Under the pieces are notes generated by a model, which ran no database searches, was not told the DNA's origin, and was given only the letters and a program-made list of their open reading frames with translations. Of a DNA stretch of 64,000 bases, positions 25,601-35,228 are shown piece by piece. The first letter of the stretch is position 1. The number at the start of each line of letters is the position of its first letter. Both the position numbers and the translations under genes were made by a program. The stretch is from positions 3,348,001 to 3,412,000 of the forward strand of contig OZ241343.1 of NCBI GenBank assembly GCA_965200505.1, read 5' to 3'. The DNA comes from VXNE01 sp965200505. Lineage in GTDB: Bacteria > Pseudomonadota > Gammaproteobacteria > Pseudomonadales > Azotimanducaceae.

Positions 25601-28288
25601 TTACGGTTCTTGGTTGGATGCGTCCAGCAGCGTCGAACGCCAGCCGCGCCAGCGGCTCAAGGGCAGTGCGTTCGCCCGCAGTTCGAAGCGCAACGTCGCG
25701 GTCTGTCCGTAGGCATCCGTTGCCGTCACGGTCACGGTCGCCACGCCCTCTTCCAATGCCTCGACCACCAGTGTGCCGTCGATGACTTGCACCCGCGCCA
25801 CGGTCGGGTCCGAGGATTCCGCCGTCAAGGTGAGGGGCTCCGCGTCCGCGGCCTTGAAGGCCGGTGCCAAGTCAAGGCGCAGGGTGTCTTCCGCGTCCAG
25901 CACCTGCTCTGGGGGCAAGGCCCCGGTCACGGCGGTCGGCGGTTGCTTGAACAGCACCAGCGGTGCGCCGAGGACGGTGATGACGCCTTGGAAGCAGGGG
26001 CGGAAACGGCCCTCGGCGAACTCACATTCGAGGCGTGGAACCGCCGGCCAAGATAGCCGCGCCGTCACTGGCGCATCGGCAGCCACGGTCACGGATGTGC
26101 CGAGCGCTTGGCCCGCCGGCACCGACAGGGCGTCGCCATCCGGCAGTGAACCGCCCGGCGCCGAGAGGACGCCACGCAACGCAAACGGCGCTCCGCTCGC
26201 CACCCGCGCGGCCACGGACGCGGGCCCCGGCGCCCACGGGTCCGCGTCGGTGCGGGTAAGTTCCACGGTGAGTGGGAACGGCGCCCCGGGGTTCCCTTGC
26301 AGCTGCAGGGACTGCAGCCGCCCCAGACCTAGGAACAGCCCGGCCGGGAGCGCCCGCAAGGCGTTGCCGTCCAGCGACAGCGCCTCAAGCCGTGCCAAGC
26401 CCTTGAAGGCGTCCTTGGGCAGCGTGTCCAGCGCGTTGTTCGACAGGTGCAGGCGCTCGAGGCCGGCGAGGCCCCGCAACGCGCCGGCCGGCAGCATGGT
26501 CAGCCGATTACCTGAGAGGTTGAGCTCCGTCAGCTGGCCATGTGCGCCGAGCATCCGCGGCAGCGTGGCGATGCGGTTGTTGTCCAGCCGCAGCGACGAG
26601 AGCAACGGCAGTGTGCCGAACACGTCCGCCGGCCAGGCCGAAAGCTGGTTGCCCGACAGATCCAAGAGCCGCAGCTGGTCGAGCTCCAGCAAGTCTTCGG
26701 CGCGAAGCTGCGCAATCCCGGCCCGGGGCAGGCGCAGCGCGGTGTGCCGCGACAGGTCCGCCACCGCGGCGCAGGGGCGATTGCGGCGCAGGGCGTCGCG
26801 CACCGCCGGGGCGCGGTCGCACACCCCTTCGTCGATCGTGGCCACTGCCTGCGGCTTCACGCCCAGGCCGTAGCCGGCATCCTCGGCCGGTTCCGCCAAC
26901 ATGGCGAAGAAGTGTTCCCGCACCGGCTCCACCCGGTCGTCATCCACGATCGGGACGGCGATTTCCGCCGAGGTCGCGCCGGCGGCGAACATAACCGTGC
27001 CGCCGGCGCCGCCGGCGTGGTCGGACTCGTCGGCCGAGTCGTCGTCGGCGGGTGGGGCAGCGTTCCGCCGCACGATAAAGGCGGTGGAGGTTGCGCTCTC
27101 GGACGCCGCCGCCAACACATAGGGCACGGAGAGCGCCCGCGACACCGGCCGGCTCGCCGCCAACTGCAGCCGAATCGTGCCGCCCTCGGGCGCCGAGGCG
27201 TCGGCGACGAACCCGATCGTCGTCCCAGACCGCACCACGAAGGAAAGCTCGGCGCTCAACCCCCCCGCGTCGGTCGCCGTCACTGTGATCGTCGCGGCCC
27301 CGTGGCCGCTGCCCGCCAACGCCACCGCGGTGCCGGCCAGCCGCGCCGCCACCGCCGGGCTCGAACTCGATACGGCATAGGCGAGCCCGTGCGGATGTTC
27401 GTCGGTGAAGAGGCCGAAGAGCTGCACCCGCGCCGACTCGCCCAGCCCCAGGTCCAAGTCGTCCACGGCGCCGACTACCCGGGGTGGCTGGTTCGCGGGG
27501 GTGTGCGGCTCGACGGTGACGTTGCCAGTGCGCAGGGAGATGGTGCCGGCGTGCGCGGCGGGTGCCACCGTCACGAAGAAGGTTCGAGCGGCTGGTAGGG
27601 CCCCGCCGCTGTAGGAGAGCGTCAGCGCGGCCGTCGTGCCGCTTCGTCGCGACGCGTTGGCCACGCCCAATCCCGTGATTTCGGTGGCGGTGATCGAGAA
27701 GTTGGCGGCGGCCACGCCCGCGACGAAGGTGCTGCCGGTCAGGCTCACCTCGATGGTGGCCCCATTCAGGTTCCCCGAGTTCAGCCCCGCCGGGATCGAC
27801 GACACCGCGGCGGTGCTGCCGATGACCGCGTGGCTCGCTTGGTTGGTCAAGGCGGTATGGCTGCGGTCAACGGTGCCGAGAAGCATGGTGCGCCAAACGG
27901 CTCCTCCAATGGAGTTCGCCGGGATGGTGATGCCGTCGGTGTCGATGTCGTCGCGCGTCACCGTGTAGGAGAAGTCCACGGTCGTGACGCCGCTGCAGCA
28001 GCCAGAGGTCACGCTCGCGTTTCGCGTGGTGCCGCCAATGTTGATGGACATTGTGTTGGAGGCAAGTCCTCCGCTCCCCACACCGTGGATCCCCGGGGAA
28101 AGATTGGCGATCCGCGTGGTGATCGCCTCGCCGAGGACGTAGTGGGTGCCGTTGGCGGGGGTGGAGGTGATGGTGACTGTCGCGGCGCCGCTGGGCGCGG
28201 CTGCGAAGACGGCCAAAGCGGCGCTCAGCCAACAAGCGCTTGTCAAGGCATGGCGGTCGCCGCTCGGCGTGGTTCGGAAAGTCACCAT
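25601..28288 (-). CDS. Secreted Calx-beta/leucine-rich-repeat protein
   Basis: An 895-residue exported protein with a signal peptide ending near 'APSGAA'. An N-terminal beta-rich region with Ig/cadherin-like stretches ('VGAVDDLDLGLGESARVQLF' followed by 'TVTATDAGGLSAELSF') comes first. A Calx-beta-like segment follows (about 370-495, 'DASAPEGGTIRLQLAASRPV' and 'IPIVDDD'-like 'AVPIVDDDRVEPVREHFF'). A Cys cap ('CDRAPAVRDALRRNRPCAAV', about 505-525) then leads into about seven LRRs of 'LPxxxFxGLxxLxxLxLxxN' type, and a further Ig-like domain with 'ATVTVTATDAYGQTATLRFE' closes the protein. It has the same Cys-cap-plus-LRR design as the giant protein at 36866. The function, possibly surface adhesion or host interaction, is inferred. 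Confidence 0.85.
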   Translation of the reverse strand: MVTFRTTPSGDRHALTSACWLSAALAVFAAAPSGAATVTITSTPANGTHYVLGEAITTRIANLSPGIHGVGSGGLASNTMSINIGGTTRNASVTSGCCSGVTTVDFSYTVTRDDIDTDGITIPANSIGGAVWRTMLLGTVDRSHTALTNQASHAVIGSTAAVSSIPAGLNSGNLNGATIEVSLTGSTFVAGVAAANFSITATEITGLGVANASRRSGTTAALTLSYSGGALPAARTFFVTVAPAAHAGTISLRTGNVTVEPHTPANQPPRVVGAVDDLDLGLGESARVQLFGLFTDEHPHGLAYAVSSSSPAVAARLAGTAVALAGSGHGAATITVTATDAGGLSAELSFVVRSGTTIGFVADASAPEGGTIRLQLAASRPVSRALSVPYVLAAASESATSTAFIVRRNAAPPADDDSADESDHAGGAGGTVMFAAGATSAEIAVPIVDDDRVEPVREHFFAMLAEPAEDAGYGLGVKPQAVATIDEGVCDRAPAVRDALRRNRPCAAVADLSRHTALRLPRAGIAQLRAEDLLELDQLRLLDLSGNQLSAWPADVFGTLPLLSSLRLDNNRIATLPRMLGAHGQLTELNLSGNRLTMLPAGALRGLAGLERLHLSNNALDTLPKDAFKGLARLEALSLDGNALRALPAGLFLGLGRLQSLQLQGNPGAPFPLTVELTRTDADPWAPGPASVAARVASGAPFALRGVLSAPGGSLPDGDALSVPAGQALGTSVTVAADAPVTARLSWPAVPRLECEFAEGRFRPCFQGVITVLGAPLVLFKQPPTAVTGALPPEQVLDAEDTLRLDLAPAFKAADAEPLTLTAESSDPTVARVQVIDGTLVVEALEEGVATVTVTATDAYGQTATLRFELRANALPLSRWRGWRSTLLDASNQEP

Positions 28289-28375
28289 TCCACAGATCGC
28301 TTTGTAAGTGTTTCCAATAGCATAACCAACGATCCTTCGTGTGCAAAACGTCCCCCGCCGTCGCCACCCTTAGCG

Positions 28376-30451
28376 TTATGGCGCCGCCACGGTCACTTCA
28401 CGGGTGGCGGCGCGGCCCTCCTCGAGGAGCAGCGCGATGCCACCTTCCTTGAGCGCCGTGTCCGTTGCGCGAAGTTCGACGGTGTTGTTCAGGCGTCCGA
28501 CGATGGCGTCTCCCACCACCGTGAGTTCGAAGTGGTGCGTGGTGTAGAGATCGAGGTCGCAGTCGGCTTCGGCCAAGGTCGTCGTGCCCTCCAATTCGCG
28601 CACCAGCATCAGTTTGTTCGCGTCCGTCAGCGTCAGCGCGTAGTGGCGCTTCATGCCTTGGGCGCGGGCGACGAGGCCGACCCGGCGCGCCAAGTGCGGC
28701 GTGATGTCCGCGGCGACATGGTAATCCCGCCAGTCCCGGGTGCCGTACAGCAAGAGGCCCGTGCCTTGATTCTGCACCAGGCGGAAGCCCTCGTTGGGCA
28801 ACGCCCACACTTGGTCGATGCCACGCACCCAAGCGCGACGCCACATCTTGCCTCCCGTGGCGGCCAACGTCACCTCCGGGGCGCCGTGCCACGTCAAACG
28901 GTCGAGGAACACCGTGCCGGCCTGTTGCGGCGCGATGATCGCCACGCCCACCGCCGCGATGGGGTGGCCGTCGGTGGCCGGAGTGCGCCAGCTCAAATCC
29001 GTCCACGCGCCATGCGCGAGCGGCTCGGGCGGGCCATGTAACGTCTCCAAGGCGTCCTCGTCGTTGAAGACGCGCACACAAAGGGCCGCTTCCAAAGCGC
29101 CTTGCGTTGCCGGGCTGGGCATCAACCGCGCCGTCACCGTCTGCCCCGGGTTCAGGGTGGGGCTGGCCGCCAGCGCGTAGCCGCGCCCGTCAAAGTAGCG
29201 GGCCGTCTCCAGCGAATCGATGAAGGTGGCGGTGGTGGCCCGTGCGGCGCCTTCGGGCTGGGCGTCGAACTCGATGGCCAGCGCCCGCCCACCGCTTGGC
29301 GCCGCGGCGTTGCACACCACGCAGCGCTCGCCTTGGAACCCTTGCACCGCGCCGGGATGGCTGAAATGGAAGCGGGCGCCCTGCTTGGGCTCTGCGAGGG
29401 GTGCGTTGGCGAGGCGGCGGCCGATGCCGGCGATGCGCGTGGCTTCGGATACGGCGTCGCTGATGGCGCCGCCGCTGTCCGCGCTGGGCAGGTAGCAGAT
29501 GTCGGCGATGGGGCCGCGCCAATCCGCCCCCGCGTCGATGCCCGCCAAGCCGCCCCGAATCCCCATCAGGCAGCCGACGTTGCCGGAGTTGCAGTCCGTG
29601 TCCCAACCGGCGGTGTTGACGATCCGCAAGGACTTGCCGAAGTCGCCATCGCCGTGCAGGAGCGCGAGGGCGATGAGGCCGTGGTTCGGCACGATGTGGC
29701 AGTTGCCGCCGTACTTGTCATACCCGTATTGGGCTTGGATGCGGCGGAAGGTGGCCCGCCAATCGTCGCCGTGGCCGGCGCGCCAGTCGCGGATGTCGTC
29801 GATCATGCGCCGCACCACGCTGTCCGCCGGCGCGAAGGCGATGCCGGTGTCGAAGAGTTTGTCGATGTCGTCCTCGACGAAAGCCTGCGCCTCCATCGCG
29901 GCCAGGACTTGGGCGCCGTGGACGGCTTCGCCATCGTGGGAGACGCTGCCGGCACGACGGGCGAAGTCCGCGGCGCGCTCGGGATCGCCCGGGCACACCA
30001 TGGCCCAACCGTCGATGAAGATCTGGGCGCCGATCTGTTCGGCGACCACCTTGCCGTTCAGCGCCGCGCTGCCGCTGCGTGGCGCCTCGATGCCGGCCTT
30101 CAAGCGCAGGTAGGCGGTGTGTTCGGTGGAGTTGCCGAGGCCGCCCCACCACAGGATGGTGCGCCCCTCGATGAGGTAGTTGAGCCAAGTCTGGCCGATC
30201 TGCGCCGGGGTGATGGCCGGGTCGCAGCCGTAGTCCTCCAAGGCGCGGATGAACGTGAACGTGCCGGCGATGTCGTCGTCCGTCACGATGAGGCGCACAC
30301 CCAGCCGGTCATGCACGTAATAGTCGATGTCGCCCAGTTCGCGCTCGATGCGGGCGTTGCTCCAGCCCTCGAAGGGGCGGCCCAGATAGACGCCGATGAT
30401 CTTGCCGAGCACCCCGGCGTAAACGCGCTCGTCGTAGTCTTGCGGTAGCAT
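28376..30451 (-). CDS. ADP-ribosylglycohydrolase family protein with C-terminal binding-like domains
   Basis: A 691-residue protein. The first half (about 1-340) is an ADP-ribosylglycohydrolase (DraG-like) fold. Its dinuclear-metal motifs are 'VTDDDIAGTFTFIRAL' near the N-terminus and 'NTAGWDTDCNSGNVG' further on. The second half lacks the glycohydrolase signature and looks like two beta-sandwich modules, the last with 'WRDYHVAADITPHLARRVGL' typical of laminin-G/concanavalin-like folds. No signal peptide. This domain mix suggests a glycan-type substrate rather than a regulatory ADP-ribosyl-protein; that is inference. Confidence 0.85.
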   Translation of the reverse strand: MLPQDYDERVYAGVLGKIIGVYLGRPFEGWSNARIERELGDIDYYVHDRLGVRLIVTDDDIAGTFTFIRALEDYGCDPAITPAQIGQTWLNYLIEGRTILWWGGLGNSTEHTAYLRLKAGIEAPRSGSAALNGKVVAEQIGAQIFIDGWAMVCPGDPERAADFARRAGSVSHDGEAVHGAQVLAAMEAQAFVEDDIDKLFDTGIAFAPADSVVRRMIDDIRDWRAGHGDDWRATFRRIQAQYGYDKYGGNCHIVPNHGLIALALLHGDGDFGKSLRIVNTAGWDTDCNSGNVGCLMGIRGGLAGIDAGADWRGPIADICYLPSADSGGAISDAVSEATRIAGIGRRLANAPLAEPKQGARFHFSHPGAVQGFQGERCVVCNAAAPSGGRALAIEFDAQPEGAARATTATFIDSLETARYFDGRGYALAASPTLNPGQTVTARLMPSPATQGALEAALCVRVFNDEDALETLHGPPEPLAHGAWTDLSWRTPATDGHPIAAVGVAIIAPQQAGTVFLDRLTWHGAPEVTLAATGGKMWRRAWVRGIDQVWALPNEGFRLVQNQGTGLLLYGTRDWRDYHVAADITPHLARRVGLVARAQGMKRHYALTLTDANKLMLVRELEGTTTLAEADCDLDLYTTHHFELTVVGDAIVGRLNNTVELRATDTALKEGGIALLLEEGRAATREVTVAAP

Positions 30452-30538
30452 GGCCTGTCAATCCAAATGACCCAACGGCAGGTGAGGGTGGGCGGGCCCA
30501 CCCGCATCGGCGGGAATGATACCGAGAGGGAACCAACC

Positions 30539-31009
30539 ATGAACGAGAACCTTGCGGCCGCCTTGGAGACGATGACCGCCCGCATCGGCGAATCCGGGCC
30601 GCCGACGGAGTGGTTCGAGGTGGATCAGGAACGCATCAACGATTTCGCGGACGTGACGATGGATCACCAGTGGATCCATGTGGACGTGGATCGGGCGAAG
30701 GCCGGCCCCTTCGGCGCTCCCATCGCCCACGGCCACCTCACGCTTTCCATCATGGGGCACCTGCCGCGCGCCCAAGCGCCGACCGCGCCGGCGCTCAAGG
30801 GGCAGAAACTCGCCATCAACTACGGCTTCGACAAGGTGCGCTTTCCAGCGCCGGTGCCGGTGGGCGCCCGCATCCGCGCGCAGAGCACGCTGAAACGTGT
30901 GGAGGTCAAGGGCGGGATGCTCGAGGTGATGAACGAGGTGGTGGTGGAAGTGGAAGGCCAACCGAAGCCCTGCTGCGTGGCGGAGAGCTTGGGGCGGCTC
31001 GTCTTCTAG
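30539..31009 (+). CDS. MaoC family dehydratase (R-specific enoyl-CoA hydratase-like)
   Basis: A hot-dog-fold hydratase of 156 residues. The hydratase motif is 'TMDHQWIHVDVDRAKAGPFG' plus 'APIAHGHLTLS', with the catalytic Asp and His in place. 'YGFDKVRFPAPVPVGARIRA' is the following conserved strand. The start at 30539 follows a GAGAGG-like site; the in-frame ATG at 30467 adds unconserved sequence. It probably forms an operon with the hydrolase 28 bases downstream and is divergent from the glycohydrolase gene. Confidence 0.9.
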   Translation: MNENLAAALETMTARIGESGPPTEWFEVDQERINDFADVTMDHQWIHVDVDRAKAGPFGAPIAHGHLTLSIMGHLPRAQAPTAPALKGQKLAINYGFDKVRFPAPVPVGARIRAQSTLKRVEVKGGMLEVMNEVVVEVEGQPKPCCVAESLGRLVF

Positions 31010-31036
31010 CATTCGCTGCCCTAGGCGGAGCGTTCC

Positions 31037-31963
31037 ATGAGCTTCGGTTACGACAAGTGGCGCTCGGCGCGCCTCGATGCCCTGAACGCGGCGTCGAAAG
31101 TGGTGGACACGCCGCGCGGCCCGGTGGAGTTCGCCCGCGAAGGCGAAGCCCCGTTCGTGCTGCAGTTCCACGGCACGCCGGGTGGCCACGACGCCGGGCC
31201 GGCGATGGGATCGGCGTTCACGGCTGCCGGCGTCGGCGTCATCACGCTGTCGCGGCCGGGCTACTTACGCACCCCGCTGGCCACGGGACGCACCCCGGCG
31301 GAGCAGGCGGACGCCGCCGCGGCGCTGCTCGATGCGCTCGGCGTGGAGCGCGTGGCGGCGCATGGGGTGTCTGGTGGCGGCCCATCGGCGGCCGAGTTCG
31401 CCGCACGGCATCCCACGCGCGCCGCCGGGCTGCTCCTCACCTGCGCCATCTCGGATGATTTCCCGGTGGAGATTCCCAAGTGGGCGTCCCTCATCTTCTC
31501 GCGCACGGGTGGACGCCTCACGGCGTGGCTGATGCGAAAGGCGCCGGGCCTTTACTTGAAGCAGATGGTGGCGCAAGAGAGCACCCTCACGCCCAAAGAG
31601 TGCGCGGCGGAGGCGCGGCGCTTGAGCCAGTCCCCGGAACTCTTGGCGTGGGTGGCCGAGCTCACCAACGGCGCCACCACGCCGTGGGAAGATCGGCGCG
31701 AGGGCTTCTTCAACGACATGGCGCAGTTCCGCGCCATCGGAGCGGCCCCGTTGCCGTTGGAAGCCATCCAATGCCCGACGTTGATTACCCATGGCACGGC
31801 CGATGGCGACGTGCCGTTCAGCCACGCCGAGCAAGCCGCGCGGCGCATCCCGAACGCGACGCTGAACGCGATGGCGGGGGCGTGGCACATCCTCTGGATT
31901 TGCGAGGGCGCCGCCGCGATGTCCGAAACGCAGGTGGCGTTCGTCAGGGCACAGTTGGGTTGA
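31037..31963 (+). CDS. Alpha/beta hydrolase
   Basis: A cytoplasmic alpha/beta hydrolase fold protein of 308 residues. The oxyanion HG motif is in 'LQFHGTPGGHDAG', the nucleophile elbow is 'AHGVSGGGPSAAEF', the acid lies in 'LITHGTADGDVPFSHA', and the histidine is in 'GAWHILWICEG'. This catalytic layout resembles the proline-iminopeptidase/haloperoxidase-like group. The substrate is unknown. Translationally close to the MaoC gene. Confidence 0.82.
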   Translation: MSFGYDKWRSARLDALNAASKVVDTPRGPVEFAREGEAPFVLQFHGTPGGHDAGPAMGSAFTAAGVGVITLSRPGYLRTPLATGRTPAEQADAAAALLDALGVERVAAHGVSGGGPSAAEFAARHPTRAAGLLLTCAISDDFPVEIPKWASLIFSRTGGRLTAWLMRKAPGLYLKQMVAQESTLTPKECAAEARRLSQSPELLAWVAELTNGATTPWEDRREGFFNDMAQFRAIGAAPLPLEAIQCPTLITHGTADGDVPFSHAEQAARRIPNATLNAMAGAWHILWICEGAAAMSETQVAFVRAQLG

Positions 31964-31984
31964 GCGGCGCGCCGGCGCCGGTGC

Positions 31985-33664
31985 TCATGCGCGGCGCTTG
32001 ATGGTGTATTCGTGGTAGGGCGTCAGCCGGTCGATGGCGGCTTCGGGTTCGCCACGCCGCCACTCGAAAAGGCGCACCGTCACGGCATCCCGTTCGATGT
32101 CGAAGATGGCGAAGCCGTTCTTCTCGCGCACCGAGGCAAGGGCTTCCACCGTCAGGCCGGTGGCCGTCAACGGCGGTGTGCCGCGCGCCCGCGATGGCCA
32201 GCCGCGCCCGGTGCCCAGCGGCCCGGTGAGGATGGCATGCACGGGGTTGGCGTCAAAGCTGGCCTCGCCGCTTGACCGGATGAGTGCGTGGCCGGTGGCG
32301 TGCAGGTCGCCGGAGAACACCACGCCGGCGCGCCGCCGCTGCCCGGCGAGGCTCGCCAACAGGCGCTGATGCTGGTTGAACCAGCCGCGCTGCCACATGA
32401 ACTTGCGGCGCTGCGTGGTGAGGCGGAACGCCGCCCCACCGGCTTGCATCTGCGCCACGGCCGTCTCGCCTTCACCCACATCCGCCACATCCGGATACCA
32501 CTCGCGCCACTTGCCGGCGGTGAAGCCGAATGGATGCGACGGCACATGGAAGAGGTGCCGCACCTGCTCGTCCGCGGTGCGCGCCATCAGCCACGCTTCG
32601 GCTTCGGGCGGCACCAATCCCGCCACATCGCCTTTCAGGGACAGGAACCGGGCGCAGTCGTAGATGAGCGCTTCGGCGAGGTCTCCGTAGCGGAAGGTGC
32701 CGAAGCTCTCCGAGATGCCGGCGCCGCGGTCACCGGCGTTGGCGCCCGACATGAGCGCCGGGCGGTGCGGGTCTGGCAGGAACTCCGGCATGAACAAATC
32801 CCGCGTGAAGCGGGCGAAGGCCACTTGGTAGGCATGTGGCGGCAGCGTCACGAACCGGGCCGTCGCTTCGTCGTTCTCGTAGTAGTCGTGGTCGTCCGAG
32901 ACGAAGTAGCTGGGTGTGGAGCGCAGCATCACCCCGTAGAGGTGCGCGAACTGCGGCTCCACCGCGGCCTTGAGGATCGCCTCGTTGGGTGTGCCGCGGG
33001 CCGCCAAGCCGCGGTCCAACATCCCGAAGCCACCATACAGCTCGGCGCTCAAACGCCGCGTTGCCTCGCGGCTGGATTCCAGTTGGGTGCGCTGATCCCA
33101 ATACACATGATCGCCGATGGCGATGGCCGCATGGGGGGCGAAGGACAGTGCTCGCGCCAGCAGTCGTCGGCGCGCCGCAATGGCCAGGAACGGCTGCTCC
33201 GCGTCGCTGAACTCCGGGTAGTTGGGCAGCCCGCCGGCGCAGGTGTAGGCAAGCAGGCGAACGGCTTTGGGGCGGGCATCCGGCGCTGGGAAGGTGCGTA
33301 CGGGCCAAGCATCGGCCAGCGGGCGGTTGTTTCGGTCCACGAGTTGCAGGGAGTATTCGTGGTCAGCCTTCAGGTTCGGCGCGTCGAAGGCGAAGTAGCG
33401 GCCTTCGGTGTCCGTCATCCGCGCCCGGGCCAACTCGCCGCCGATGCGCAAGAGCGGTGGCCGGCGCGGGGCGTTGAACGAACACTTGACGACGATGCGG
33501 TTGTGGTTCGCGCCCGGAATCAGATGCGCCAGATCGCCTTGGCGCCAGCCATCGTCGGCAAACGCGCCGCCCAGTGGCGAGTGGCGTTTGGGTGCGCCGC
33601 CCAACGCCGCCAGCGCGGCCCCAGCGCCGGCTTGCGCGAACCGCCGCCGGCTCCAGCGCCCCAT
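31985..33664 (-). CDS. PhoD-like alkaline phosphatase/phosphodiesterase, Tat-exported
   Basis: A 559-residue metallophosphatase. The N-terminus 'WSRRRFAQAGAGAALAALGG' is a twin-arginine signal. The metal-binding motifs 'AIGDHVYWDQ', 'FVSDDHDYYEND' and 'VVFSGDLHATGHA' fit the PhoD family. Likely a periplasmic phosphomono- or diesterase for phosphate scavenging; no Pho box was identified. Last gene of an amidohydrolase, transporter, phosphatase operon: its ATG overlaps the transporter stop by one base. Confidence 0.85.
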   Translation of the reverse strand: MGRWSRRRFAQAGAGAALAALGGAPKRHSPLGGAFADDGWRQGDLAHLIPGANHNRIVVKCSFNAPRRPPLLRIGGELARARMTDTEGRYFAFDAPNLKADHEYSLQLVDRNNRPLADAWPVRTFPAPDARPKAVRLLAYTCAGGLPNYPEFSDAEQPFLAIAARRRLLARALSFAPHAAIAIGDHVYWDQRTQLESSREATRRLSAELYGGFGMLDRGLAARGTPNEAILKAAVEPQFAHLYGVMLRSTPSYFVSDDHDYYENDEATARFVTLPPHAYQVAFARFTRDLFMPEFLPDPHRPALMSGANAGDRGAGISESFGTFRYGDLAEALIYDCARFLSLKGDVAGLVPPEAEAWLMARTADEQVRHLFHVPSHPFGFTAGKWREWYPDVADVGEGETAVAQMQAGGAAFRLTTQRRKFMWQRGWFNQHQRLLASLAGQRRRAGVVFSGDLHATGHALIRSSGEASFDANPVHAILTGPLGTGRGWPSRARGTPPLTATGLTVEALASVREKNGFAIFDIERDAVTVRLFEWRRGEPEAAIDRLTPYHEYTIKRRA

Positions 33665-35223
33665 CAGCGGGCCGCCTCCGCGCCGCCCTCTTGGGCTTCA
33701 GCCCGCTGGCGCTCAATCTCCTCTTGGATTTCCAGCACCTTCGCCTCGGTGAGTGGGTACTTCCATAGAATCGGCATGCCGATGAACTTGAAGATGGCGG
33801 GAATCACCGAGTAGAAGCAGGCGAGCCACATCAGCGCAGCCCAAGTGTTCGTGCTGCTCATGGGGTCTGCATTGGCATCGAAGCCGAACCACACCACCGA
33901 TGCCGTGCCGATGAAGATGCCGAGGGCGTAGGCCGCCTTGCGCGTCATGGACCAAATGGCGAAATACGCGCCGGCGCGTTGTTCGCCGGTGCGCGCGGTA
34001 TCCACGTCCACCACATCGGCTGCCATGGCGTTGGGCAGGGCGGCCAAGGCGCCGATGGACGATCCCTTGAGGCACATCACCAAGATGAAGAAGAAGAACT
34101 TGCCGGTGTCGATGCCCTCGAAGTAATTCACCAAGTCGCCATGCAGACCGGCCGGCAGGAAGGCGAAGATCACCGGAATCTCGAAGGCGTCAAACCACTC
34201 GTCCGGCGCCATGGCGATGAGGGGAATGAAGCACGACCACAGCGCGTACCAGCCGATGGCCGCCATGGTGGCGCGGTGCTTGCCGACCTTGCGCGACAGC
34301 CAGAACCAGAACGGCACGGCGGCGATCTGACTCAAGAAATAGGGCGCCAGGTAGAGGCCATACAGCTCCCCCGCGAGCAGCACGTGCTTCACGAAGTAGA
34401 ACGACAGGCTGTTCGTCATCGCGGCCCCCAAGGTGGAGAACAGGAACACGATGATGAGCATCATGTAGGGCGCGTTGCCCCGCACGTAGCGCAGCCCTTC
34501 CCTGATGGAGGCGCGCCGCTTGGCGGTTTCCTGCAAGGGGTATTCGGGCACCGCCAGCATGGCGTTCGTCACGAACACGAACATCATGGCGGCCATGCCC
34601 CAAGACAGGAAGTAAACGGCATCCGCCGGCTTGGTGTAGCCGAAGAACAATATGAAGGCCGGCACGAATGCTGAAATCAGCGACCCGGCGACGCCGAAGC
34701 CCTCCCGCCAACTGAAGATCAACGTGCGTTCATGGTAGGTGCGGCCCAGTTCGGCGCCCCAAGCGTAGTACGGGAGGTCCTTGATGGTGGAGCCCAGATA
34801 GACTAGGGCGACCATGGCGAGCAGGTAGGGATAGCCCCAATTGAATGTGAACCCCAGCCAAGTGACTTCGGAGAACTCCCACGGCGGCACGAAGAGCAGG
34901 AAGATGCCGGCGATGTAGATGGGCGTTCCGGCCAACACCCAGGGCTTGCGCCGCCCCCAGCGGGTCTTCAGCCGGTCCGACAGGTAGCCGATGACTGGGT
35001 CCGTCACCACATCCGTGAGCCGCGACACCATGATGATGACGCCCACCAAGCCGAGCGACAGCCCGAACCCGTCCGAATCCGCGTACAGGGGCGGCAGATA
35101 GACGGCCAGCGGCAGCCCGGCCAACGCCAGCGGCGTGGACGGCGCCGCATACGAGGCCAAGCGATAGAGCGAGAGCGAAGTGGAGCGCCCTTGCCCCCCT
35201 TCCTCGGCGGCTGTCTTGGCCAC
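33664..35223 (-). CDS. GPH-type MFS transporter (MelB-like sugar/cation symporter family)
   Basis: A 519-residue membrane protein with about 12 hydrophobic segments. 'VSRLTDVVTDPVIGYLSDRL' followed by 'KTRWGRRKPWVLAG' is the glycoside-pentoside-hexuronide family signature, with the Asp residues used for cation coupling. The GTG start lies 5 bases after the amidohydrolase stop, so the two are co-transcribed. The substrate cannot be read from sequence; sugars, sulfonated or phosphorylated organics are possible. Confidence 0.88.
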   Translation of the reverse strand: MAKTAAEEGGQGRSTSLSLYRLASYAAPSTPLALAGLPLAVYLPPLYADSDGFGLSLGLVGVIIMVSRLTDVVTDPVIGYLSDRLKTRWGRRKPWVLAGTPIYIAGIFLLFVPPWEFSEVTWLGFTFNWGYPYLLAMVALVYLGSTIKDLPYYAWGAELGRTYHERTLIFSWREGFGVAGSLISAFVPAFILFFGYTKPADAVYFLSWGMAAMMFVFVTNAMLAVPEYPLQETAKRRASIREGLRYVRGNAPYMMLIIVFLFSTLGAAMTNSLSFYFVKHVLLAGELYGLYLAPYFLSQIAAVPFWFWLSRKVGKHRATMAAIGWYALWSCFIPLIAMAPDEWFDAFEIPVIFAFLPAGLHGDLVNYFEGIDTGKFFFFILVMCLKGSSIGALAALPNAMAADVVDVDTARTGEQRAGAYFAIWSMTRKAAYALGIFIGTASVVWFGFDANADPMSSTNTWAALMWLACFYSVIPAIFKFIGMPILWKYPLTEAKVLEIQEEIERQRAEAQEGGAEAAR

Positions 35224-35228
35224 CGTTA

